Source: Pirellulaceae bacterium
GTDB lineage: Bacteria; Planctomycetota; Planctomycetia; Pirellulales; Pirellulaceae
NCBI GenBank assembly: GCA_023382975.1
Contig: JAHDXO010000025.1
Location: forward strand, 62,001-126,000
Length of the DNA: 64,000 bases
Reading direction: 5' to 3'
Every line of letters begins with the position of its first letter. The stretch's first letter is position 1. Shown piece by piece: positions 19,181 to 26,945 of the stretch. Below the pieces are notes generated by a model. The model had not been told where the DNA came from and did no database searches. It saw nothing but the letters and a program-made list of their open reading frames with translations. The position numbers were made by a program, and so were the translations under genes.

Positions 19181-19502
19181 CCACTCCCACCGTGTACTCC
19201 GCTGCACGTTCCGCCAAACGGGCCTGCCATTTTTGGTGGATTGCTTCTAGTTTCGCCTTGAGCTCCGGCGGATTTCCACGGCGTTCGCGTGTCAGTATCC
19301 TCTCGTACTCGGCGAAAACTTCGATTTGATGTTGTTGGATGTATTGCAGTGCCGCATCGACTTGAGCCGAGGACAACCGCAGCGTGGCGGCAATCTCGTC
19401 ACGGTGCCAATTCTGCCGAGTGTAATCGCAGATGTCGAACACGGTGATCCGGGTGCCCTCAATCTCGGGGCCTCGTCCGCGGTTGATTATCTTCGATCCC
19501 AT
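19161..19502 (-). CDS. DUF433 domain protein, probable antitoxin
   Basis: A 113-residue protein with the DUF433 pattern: 'IEGTRITVFDICDY', 'HRDEIAATL' and a helix-turn-helix-like 'LSSAQVDAALQYIQQH'. This is followed by a charged C-terminal helix that probably contacts the toxin. DUF433 proteins act as DNA-binding antitoxins of VapB/MqsA-like modules and typically repress their own operon. The gene is upstream of, and overlaps by 20 bp, the DUF5615 gene, the standard order for this pair. GC content is lower than in neighbouring housekeeping genes, which fits a transferred module. Confidence 0.78.
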   Translation of the reverse strand: MGSKIINRGRGPEIEGTRITVFDICDYTRQNWHRDEIAATLRLSSAQVDAALQYIQQHQIEVFAEYERILTRERRGNPPELKAKLEAIHQKWQARLAERAAEYTVGVDDQNSG

Positions 19503-19565
19503 GCAACCGTTCCTTCGTGAGAAGGTGTCAACACATACTCTCTGTCATTGGTCACTGGCGACGGA

Positions 19566-22412
19566 TTACCAGGTGGCTTCGAGTTCGGTGTATTGGTGGG
19601 CGGCGATTTGCAGGGTGATCTTGCCGTCCTCCAGGGCACAATCGCTGCGTGGCGAGCCGTCCAGGGCGCGTTGGCGAGCGTGCTGGACGGGCCGGAAGCT
19701 GCTGAGGCTCAGTTTGACGGCACGCCCGGCCGTTTCCAGCAACCGCACTCGAAAACCAGTCGCCTCGTTGCCTTCGAGCAGTGGTTCCCAATGCGTGGCC
19801 GTCACGTTCCTTGCGTCCAGGTGAAACAGCCAGCCCGATCGACTGGGGGTTGGCGGCGGGGCCGACTGGAACAGGGCGTGGACGGGCGTCTGCAGACTCA
19901 TCGCCTCGTGCAACGGATTTTTCAGATCCAGTCCGATCCCCATTCGGAAACGGCGGCCGGTTTCGCCGCGCACGATCAAGAGACTGTCCAGCATTCGCGG
20001 CGCCGGCTTGCGGTGAAACGACACTCCGCCGGTCAAAATGGTCGTGCGTTTGCCGCCATCGTCCAATTCGACGAAATGCGGCGCCTCGAAGCGTTTGACC
20101 GACGTGGGCTGGCGGGTCATGTTGACCGCGCGGCGCATTTCGGCGGCTTCGCTCGCCCACGCGAATCGCGCCGCACAGTACGAATTCCAGGGGTCCGACT
20201 TCAGATCGTCCCGCGGATCCAGTTCGATGTCCATCTGAAGCACGCGACTGCCACGCCACAAACGGTACGTCTGCCGAAAACCGGCCAGGACGTTCCCCTT
20301 GGCATCCTGCAATCGCCCGCGGGCAACGATCTCGCCCACGATCGGTGTGCTCAGCGTCGTCTCGACCGAATCGGCTACCATCACCGAATAGAGCTTTGCC
20401 AAGTCGGATTCCTGCCAGACGTCGCTCGATTTGCGGCGCGGCGCAGCGCCCAGCCGGATTGCCAGTTGCTGCGACATGCGGTTCGTGCGCGAGTTGTACT
20501 CGCGAATGGCCCGCAGACCGCCTGTCGCCGGGTCGACCAGGACTTCGAAGAACTCGTTGCGCAGCAGGCACTCCTCGGCCATCGACTGCGTACCTTTCGC
20601 CGCGGCCGAAGCCGCACCGGCCGCGACCCACACGAATCCCAGCGGCGGCACGTCGACGACGACATGCTTCGTCCCGCGCGCCTCGGCCGCCGCGTAGACC
20701 GGACGTTCGATGGTTGGCAGACCGGCCAACTGCGGCATCTCCAATCCGACGCGGCGCACGAAGCTGAAGGGATTGAGCACCAGATAGCCCGGTTCGGCCG
20801 CTTGGCTCGCGCGCGGCAGACACGCGGCGAACCGTGCCGTTGTCTGTTGACCGGCCGCTTCGATCTGCCCATCGAGCGATTCATCGTGCGGGGCTTCGTC
20901 GGCCGCTTCGTCGATGGCTGTCACCAACGGCGCGAGGGGCGCACGGTCCGCCGCCGCGGCTGATTCGTCGCGTCCGGCCACCAGCGTTGCCAGTGCGTCC
21001 AGCGATTCGGCGGCTTCCACGGCCGACCGGCGCTGCCAGTAGCGGACGACCGACGAAACGGCGTCCGGTATTTTGCGGATGACGGCTTGCTTTAAGTACG
21101 GTGCCTGGTATTGATCGATTCGAAAACGGTCCTGATGCACCGGAAGATCGGTATCCCGGAAAAAATGCTCGATCGTGACGAACTTTCCCAAGGCCGCGCT
21201 GTACTTGGCGATCCGCCGCAGATCTTCGTACCAAGGGCTGATCTGGCCCGGCCAATGCGCCAGGCAGATCGTGGCCACATGGTCCATGTCCATCGATTCG
21301 CCCATCTTGATCGAGTAGTTCAAGTAGGTTCCGGGCTTGTTCGCGTCCAACGGAGTCCGGGCGATGGCATCCATCGCCGTACCGTCGCAGCCTTCCCAGC
21401 GAACCTTGGTCTGCGTTCCCTCGGGCGACACACCCTCCTCCAGCGTCGCGTGCAACGCCGCCTCGAAACCGCACTGTTGAAGAATCTGAGGCAGCATCGG
21501 CGTCAGTCCGAACCGGCGGCGGCCAAAGATGCGAGGCCGACAGCCCAGCACCTCCTGGAATCGGGCTAGGCCGCGCAGCAACTGCGCGCGGATCGTCTCG
21601 CACGAAATCATCAGCAACCGAAGCTCGGAGTATTCGCCGCCGATCAGACCCAATCGCTGTTCCTCAGCCGCCTGTTTCATCGCTGCCAGCGTGGCGGGAT
21701 GGCTCTCGACGATCTGGTCGAGCAACTCGGCGGTGAGCAACAGGTTGCTGGCCAGCCCCGATTCCAGTTGCTCGCGCAGCGGGCTGCCGAGTGTGGTTGA
21801 TGCCACCATCGTCATGTCCAGAATGCAGGCGTCGACAGGGTAGTAATGGTCGCGTTCTTCCGCCAAGACGTTGAAACATCGGCCTAATCGCTCGCAGGCT
21901 GTCTCCCGATCACCACCCGCTGCGGCGGTTGCCGCCTCGACCAGTTGACGCTGGAAGTGGATCTCGTCCAGGTTGCTCGAGTAACGCATCTGGCGCGTTA
22001 GCAATTGAACTTGAAGAAAGCAGTAGCCCAGTGCCAGGAAGTCGGCTGCCAGATCCGGATCGATCTCGTGCTCCGATGCATCCAAAGCTGCGAGAGCCTT
22101 CTCAAGGATCTTGCCGCGATCAATCTCGTCCCGGACCACAATCGCCCCACACTCCTTGGCGCGCTGGGCCAGGCCAGTCGGAATCTCCGATTGGCTCACT
22201 CCAGGCACGACAACCAGCCTATTCGTCAGTACATCCGGGGGGGAGTCGGCGCGGAACCAGCTTGGCATCTTCTGACTTGAAGCGATCAGTGCCGGATGCC
22301 AGAGCGCCGACCAGCCGGCCAGCAATCCCGCAGCGTCGTCGCCGCTGTGATGGGTCGGGAAGTCCTCTAAGCTGTGACAGGGCAATAAGATCAGCAGATC
22401 TTCGTATTTCAT
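19566..22412 (-). CDS. GH38-like large protein (alpha-mannosidase-related), catalytic status uncertain
   Basis: A 948-residue protein with no signal peptide. The middle region resembles family 38 glycoside hydrolases: 'GLIGGEYSELRLL', then 'RPRIFGRRRFGLTPMLPQILQQCGF' in the place of the GH38 'W-x-x-D-x-F-G-H-S' segment. The second half (from ~600) looks like the GH38 C-terminal beta domain ('NEFFEVLVDPATGGLRAI', 'MDIELDPRDD'). The aspartate expected as nucleophile appears to be replaced (G-R-R-R-F-G-L), so it may be inactive or use a different chemistry. ATG 22412 opens 'MKYEDLLILLPCHS'. It could act on a mannose-containing glycan or serve as a binding protein. Confidence 0.6.
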   Translation of the reverse strand: MKYEDLLILLPCHSLEDFPTHHSGDDAAGLLAGWSALWHPALIASSQKMPSWFRADSPPDVLTNRLVVVPGVSQSEIPTGLAQRAKECGAIVVRDEIDRGKILEKALAALDASEHEIDPDLAADFLALGYCFLQVQLLTRQMRYSSNLDEIHFQRQLVEAATAAAGGDRETACERLGRCFNVLAEERDHYYPVDACILDMTMVASTTLGSPLREQLESGLASNLLLTAELLDQIVESHPATLAAMKQAAEEQRLGLIGGEYSELRLLMISCETIRAQLLRGLARFQEVLGCRPRIFGRRRFGLTPMLPQILQQCGFEAALHATLEEGVSPEGTQTKVRWEGCDGTAMDAIARTPLDANKPGTYLNYSIKMGESMDMDHVATICLAHWPGQISPWYEDLRRIAKYSAALGKFVTIEHFFRDTDLPVHQDRFRIDQYQAPYLKQAVIRKIPDAVSSVVRYWQRRSAVEAAESLDALATLVAGRDESAAAADRAPLAPLVTAIDEAADEAPHDESLDGQIEAAGQQTTARFAACLPRASQAAEPGYLVLNPFSFVRRVGLEMPQLAGLPTIERPVYAAAEARGTKHVVVDVPPLGFVWVAAGAASAAAKGTQSMAEECLLRNEFFEVLVDPATGGLRAIREYNSRTNRMSQQLAIRLGAAPRRKSSDVWQESDLAKLYSVMVADSVETTLSTPIVGEIVARGRLQDAKGNVLAGFRQTYRLWRGSRVLQMDIELDPRDDLKSDPWNSYCAARFAWASEAAEMRRAVNMTRQPTSVKRFEAPHFVELDDGGKRTTILTGGVSFHRKPAPRMLDSLLIVRGETGRRFRMGIGLDLKNPLHEAMSLQTPVHALFQSAPPPTPSRSGWLFHLDARNVTATHWEPLLEGNEATGFRVRLLETAGRAVKLSLSSFRPVQHARQRALDGSPRSDCALEDGKITLQIAAHQYTELEATW

Positions 22413-22748
22413 CGTACTATAATTGGGTTGGAGGCCGAATTCGATGGTGCGCAAGTCGTACTAACACCATAGCCTCTCCGGGATAGCCAGTCGAGCGTAC
22501 CGAGTCGTCCATCCGGTTACCCCAAAGCAAACGGAGAATCTTACTTGAAATCAAGGTGCGCATTTCGCACTCGGCGAGGTTTTATTGACACTGCGGTTTG
22601 GCGCTCAGTACACTGGAAGTGAGGTAGAGTTGCGTTGGCGGCTTGATTTTTATGCCGGGGGCCGTTCTCTTGTCAGCCAGGTTGGCCCGGCGCAGGCGGT
22701 CCGTTGCCGGACGGCGGCTCGATGAAACGCTTTGCTTGAGGATCTGTC
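22413..22748. other. Divergent intergenic region (336 bp) between GH38-like gene and pilus operon
   Basis: No reading frame with protein-like composition is present. The region holds a sigma-70-like promoter for the rightward operon (22585-22614, listed separately), leaving an untranslated leader of roughly 130 bases. A plausible leftward promoter must also sit here, but no good match was seen. The AT content is higher near 22410-22460. Confidence 0.6.
22585..22614 (+). promoter_or_regulatory. Sigma-70-like promoter of the PilM operon
   Basis: TTGACA at 22585-22590 and TACACT at 22609-22614 are separated by 18 bp, close to the housekeeping consensus, and point toward the PilM-like gene starting at 22749. 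The match is judged by eye; no transcription start is known. Confidence 0.5.
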
Positions 22749-25154
22749 ATGGCTTCTACTAGAGGGGTCTGGGGCATCGACATTGGACACTGTGCGCTCA
22801 AAGCGTTGCGCTGCGAGTATGACGCAGACAATCGAATGCTGGTGGCGACTGCCTTTGACTACATCGAACACCCGAAGATTCTGAGCCAACCGGACGCCAA
22901 TCCCAAGGAGTTGATCCGCGAGGCGTTGGCGCAATTCCTGTCGCGAAACGAACTCCGGGGCGACCGAGTCGCGATTTCGGTCCCTGGCCAGAACGGTTTG
23001 GCCCGGTTTTTCCAGCCGCCGCCGGTGGACATGAAGAAACTGCCGGAAATCGTTCGCTTCGAAGCTCGCCAGCAGATCCCGTTCCCCTTGGAAGAAGTGA
23101 TTTGGGACTACCAGTTAATGGGTGGTGCCAGCGAGGTCGACGGCTTTTTGATGGAAGCCGAGGTCGGTCTGTTCGCCATGAAGCGGGACCAGGTTTACGA
23201 AGCGCTGCAACCGTTCCTGGCGTCCGACCTGGAAATCCACCACATCCAACTCGCTCCGTTGTGCGCGTACAACTTCATCGCGTACAACCTGTTGGCCGAG
23301 GTGATGGAAAACGACGTGTACGACGCCGACAGTCCGCCCGAGTCCTACGTGATTCTGAACGTCGGCACGGACACGACGGACCTGGTGATCACCAACGGTT
23401 TCCGCGTCTGGCAGCGCAACATTCCACTCGGCGGGAACCATTTCACCAAGCAGTTGACCAAGGAATTGAAGCTGACGTTCGCCAAGGCCGAGCATCTGAA
23501 GCGAAACGTCCGTGAAGCCGAGGACGCCAAAGCGGTAATTCAGGCGATGCGGCCGGTGTTCAACGATTTGTTGACCGAGGTTCAGCGGTCGATCGGATTC
23601 TTCCAGAACATCGACCGACGCGCCCAGATCGGCGGGATTGTTGCGCTGGGCAACGCCATCAAGTTGCCCGGTCTCCAGCAGTACTTGGCCAAGAACTTGG
23701 GATACGAACTGGTGGACGTCGAGCAGCAGGCCTGGGGCACGCGTTTGGCCGGTCAGGCTGTGCTGACGTCGCCGCAGTTCAAAGAGAACATGTCCTCGTT
23801 CGCGATCTGTTACGGGCTGTGCGTGCAGGGGCTCGGGCTGGGCAAACTGAACACGAACCTGCTTCCCAAGGAGATCGTTACCGAACGGCTGATCCGATCG
23901 AAGAAGCCCTGGGCGGTGGCCACGGCCGGCGCGTTGATGCTGGCGTTCGCCGTCAACTTCTTTTTCGAATACAACGAATGGTACAAGGTCCATCCGACCA
24001 TGAAACGGACGGAAACGACGTGGGAGCAGGCCATGTCGGAGGTGACCGGCGTCCAAACGCTCAGTTCGAACTACGATTCGGAAGATCGGAAAAGGGTATC
24101 GCGGCTTGAGGAATTGGCGGCCCTGGGCGAAGAACTTTCGGGCAATTCCGATCGCCGACTCTTGTGGCTGGAACTGATGAAGGCCATCAACCGAGCGTTG
24201 CCGGTGGACGAAGGTTTTGCACCAGACCAGATTCCGGATCCACGGGTCAAACCGATTTCCCAACGCAAAGATTTGCATATCGAGTACGTCGAGTCGCAGT
24301 ACTTTGACGACTTGGCTCGCTGGTTCACGCCGCCCGTGAAACGCAAGTACCTGGAAGAACTCGCGCGCCGCGAGGGAAAGCTCCCGCCCACGACCGGTCC
24401 GGTGGAGGTTCAACCGGCGGAGCCGTCTGCGACCGAAGGAACCGAGGAGAACGGCGATGCGGCTGAAGCGCCTGTGGTGGACGCCGCGGCGGAAGCCGCG
24501 CTCGATGCGGCGTTGACCGAGTTGAATCTGGAGGAAATCACGGGGCCGAGCGGCCCGGGCTGGGTGATCGAGTTGCGCGGCTACCACTTCTACAACGATG
24601 ATCCCAAGACGTGGGCGGGTACTCACGTCCGCGATACCCTGCTGAAGAATCTCCGCGAACTGACCATTGATCTGCCTACGGGGCCGGGGCGGGCCTTGGA
24701 ACCGTTTACGATGGAGGAACTCGGGATCGGCTACGGCATTTTGGCCGTCGAGACGCGGATCGACAACAATCATCGTGTGCCGAATCCCTACTACGAACCA
24801 CCGACCCCGGGGCCCGGCGGGACGGCGCCCGGCGTCGGTCCGGGGCTGGGTGGCCTTGGTGGATTGGGAGGCTTCGGTGGTGGAGTACAACCCCCGCCTC
24901 CCGCCGCTCCAGCGGCCGGCGGTCGAGATGCCAGGTCGGGGGCGGCCTCCGCGGACAACCCGCCGTTCTTCTTGGCGCCGAAATATTCGTTTGTGGTTCA
25001 GTTCTGCTGGCAGGAAAAGCAACTGACGGATCGCCTGCGGGCTCGCCAAGAGGCTTTGCTGAACCAGCAAGAGAACGAAGCCGTACCGGAAGGACAGGAC
25101 GTCACGGAACCCGAGACGACTGAAACCCCGCTCACTACTCAACCAGGAGCCTGA
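22749..25154 (+). CDS. pilM: Type IV pilus PilM-like ATPase fused to a PilN-like membrane segment
   Basis: An 801-residue protein. Residues ~5-355 form a PilM actin-like ATPase: phosphate-1 type 'WGIDIGHCALKALRC', 'KLPEIVRFEARQQIPFPLEEVIWDYQ', 'LNVGTDTTDLVI' and 'ALGNAIKLPGLQQYL' all match the PilM fold. A transmembrane helix (~390-410, 'ATAGALMLAFAVNFFFEY') and a large extracytoplasmic part follow, taking the place of PilN, so the cytoplasmic ring and inner-membrane partner are one chain. A Pro/Gly-rich linker near 700 separates the last ~70 residues. It heads an operon with two further membrane proteins; the next start is 5 bp after this stop. Confidence 0.82.
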   Translation: MASTRGVWGIDIGHCALKALRCEYDADNRMLVATAFDYIEHPKILSQPDANPKELIREALAQFLSRNELRGDRVAISVPGQNGLARFFQPPPVDMKKLPEIVRFEARQQIPFPLEEVIWDYQLMGGASEVDGFLMEAEVGLFAMKRDQVYEALQPFLASDLEIHHIQLAPLCAYNFIAYNLLAEVMENDVYDADSPPESYVILNVGTDTTDLVITNGFRVWQRNIPLGGNHFTKQLTKELKLTFAKAEHLKRNVREAEDAKAVIQAMRPVFNDLLTEVQRSIGFFQNIDRRAQIGGIVALGNAIKLPGLQQYLAKNLGYELVDVEQQAWGTRLAGQAVLTSPQFKENMSSFAICYGLCVQGLGLGKLNTNLLPKEIVTERLIRSKKPWAVATAGALMLAFAVNFFFEYNEWYKVHPTMKRTETTWEQAMSEVTGVQTLSSNYDSEDRKRVSRLEELAALGEELSGNSDRRLLWLELMKAINRALPVDEGFAPDQIPDPRVKPISQRKDLHIEYVESQYFDDLARWFTPPVKRKYLEELARREGKLPPTTGPVEVQPAEPSATEGTEENGDAAEAPVVDAAAEAALDAALTELNLEEITGPSGPGWVIELRGYHFYNDDPKTWAGTHVRDTLLKNLRELTIDLPTGPGRALEPFTMEELGIGYGILAVETRIDNNHRVPNPYYEPPTPGPGGTAPGVGPGLGGLGGLGGFGGGVQPPPPAAPAAGGRDARSGAASADNPPFFLAPKYSFVVQFCWQEKQLTDRLRARQEALLNQQENEAVPEGQDVTEPETTETPLTTQPGA

Positions 25155-25159
25155 TCGTC

Positions 25160-26869
25160 ATGGACCAAGTCAAAACCATCCTTCGCGCGCTTTCCAAGCA
25201 CATGTTCTGGATCGGCTGCGGCGTGATCATGATGGTCAGCATGTTTAGCTGGTACGCCGCCCGTAGCGGTCTGAAGGCGGAATTCACCGAAAACATGGGC
25301 AAAATCAAGACATCGTTCAGTTCGGCGGACACGCTGAAGAAGAAGCCGGCGCCGCCCAACGAGCACTCGAATGTCGAGATGGACAAGTTGCTGGACGACG
25401 CACTGCAGAAGGTCGTTCAGGCTTGGCAGAAACAGTACTCGCATCAGGAAATGATCCTGCGGTGGCCCCCGGAACTGACCAACGAATTCATCGCCAAGGT
25501 TCGACCGCTGAAACCGATCGAACTGAAGGTCGATTTTCCGACACCGCCCCATCAGGAAATAAAAGTCGACTTTCGCCAGTTGTATGCCAACTACGTCGAG
25601 CGTCTGCTTCCCAAGCTGGCCGTGTTGATCAACTCGCGCTGGATGCCGGGGCGCACGGTCACCGACATGGAACGGATGGAAACCACGCCCGGGGCGATTC
25701 CCGGAGCAGTACCTGGAACGACGCCGGGAGCAGGTCAAGTCGCCGGGCAGAAACCGCCCCTGGTGATCTGGGAAGGCCAGGACCAGGCACGGTTGTTCGG
25801 CGTCCATTTCGACTGGTCGAAGCAGTCTGACCAGGCGCCGACGACGCTGCAAGTTCTGTACGCCCAGGAGGATCTCTGGGTGTTGACCGCCCTGATGTAC
25901 ATCATTCGCAATACGAACGGTGAGATCGAGTCGCGGCACGAAGCGGTGGTCAAGACCATTGAATCGGTGATGATCGGCCGCAGCGCCGTGGGCCGTGCGG
26001 GCCAAGTGGTCATGCTGGCCGGCCCGACACCGATGTCCGGCGGCGAAGGCATGTACCCCACGGGTATGGAAGGATCGATGAGCGAAGAATCGGGCGCGGC
26101 GGGCACTGGCATGTCGGAAGGCGGCATGTCGCCCGGCGGCATGATGGAAGGCGGCATGATGGGGGACGGCATGACCGGAACGATGTCTCCACTGGCTGTC
26201 GATCCCGCTAACTTCCGCTACGTCGACAACGAATACAAGCCGCTTCCGGCGACTCGCGTGCGAGAAGCCATGCAGACCGGTAGCCCGGAAGATGCGTTTC
26301 TGGTGGTTGCCAAGCGGATGCCGATCCGGATGCGTTTGGTGGTGGATCAGCGGAAGATCCATCGACTGTTGGCCCAGTTCGGCAATTCCGCGCTGCCCGT
26401 GGAGATCCGGCAAGTCCGCGTGAATCCACCGCGCGGCGCCAGCGCCGGATATGGCGGGTACGGCGAGTCCGGCGGCTACGGCGAGGGAATGGGCTACGGC
26501 GGCGGCATGGGCTACGGCGGCGGCATGGGCTACGGCGGCGGCATGGGCCAGATGATGGGTGCGGGGGGCTTCAGTGAATATGGTGCCGGCATGGATGCGG
26601 AATCCGGCGGATACGGCGCGATGCCCGGATACGGCGCCGGACAGTACGGTATGGGAGGCACGGGATACGGCGATGAAGGCTACGGCTCGACCGCGGCCGC
26701 TAATGTCACAGGCCGCCGCGAAGTGAGCAGCACCACAAAGTATGACGTGCCGGTCGAGGTCTATGGGATCATTTATATCTACAACCCGGTCGACGGGAAC
26801 AAACTGGGAATTGAACAGGTGCCGGCGCTGACGGGGACGATTCCCGCGGTGACGCCCACGGCCGGGTGA
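25160..26869 (+). CDS. Single-pass membrane protein with Gly/Met/Tyr-rich repeats, type IV pilus-like operon
   Basis: A 569-residue protein. A short basic N-terminus is followed by one membrane helix (~16-33, 'FWIGCGVIMMVSMFSWY') and an extracytoplasmic domain (~35-300) with helical 'LLPKLAVLINSRWMPGRTV'. Its position after PilM suggests a PilO-like role in the inner-membrane alignment complex. Two low-complexity regions stand out: a GGM-rich stretch (~295-345) and a GYGGGM-rich stretch (~430-505) coded partly by three perfect 18-bp repeats. A final beta-like segment ('VPVEVYGIIYIYNPVDG') ends it. ATG 25160 has AGGAG 10 bp upstream. No close family was recognised. Confidence 0.7.
   Translation: MDQVKTILRALSKHMFWIGCGVIMMVSMFSWYAARSGLKAEFTENMGKIKTSFSSADTLKKKPAPPNEHSNVEMDKLLDDALQKVVQAWQKQYSHQEMILRWPPELTNEFIAKVRPLKPIELKVDFPTPPHQEIKVDFRQLYANYVERLLPKLAVLINSRWMPGRTVTDMERMETTPGAIPGAVPGTTPGAGQVAGQKPPLVIWEGQDQARLFGVHFDWSKQSDQAPTTLQVLYAQEDLWVLTALMYIIRNTNGEIESRHEAVVKTIESVMIGRSAVGRAGQVVMLAGPTPMSGGEGMYPTGMEGSMSEESGAAGTGMSEGGMSPGGMMEGGMMGDGMTGTMSPLAVDPANFRYVDNEYKPLPATRVREAMQTGSPEDAFLVVAKRMPIRMRLVVDQRKIHRLLAQFGNSALPVEIRQVRVNPPRGASAGYGGYGESGGYGEGMGYGGGMGYGGGMGYGGGMGQMMGAGGFSEYGAGMDAESGGYGAMPGYGAGQYGMGGTGYGDEGYGSTAAANVTGRREVSSTTKYDVPVEVYGIIYIYNPVDGNKLGIEQVPALTGTIPAVTPTAG
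26491..26544 (+). repeat. Three perfect 18-bp tandem repeats coding GYGGGM
   Basis: Three identical copies of an 18-bp unit at 26491-26508, 26509-26526 and 26527-26544 encode GYGGGM repeats within the membrane protein of the pilus-like operon. Copy number is likely to vary between strains through slippage. Confidence 0.9.
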
Positions 26870-26945
26870 TCGCCGGCGGCGACGAGATCAACAGGATCGA
26901 GGACAGGGGTAGGACGCTGGCCAAGGCTGCAAGGGAGAGAAGGCG

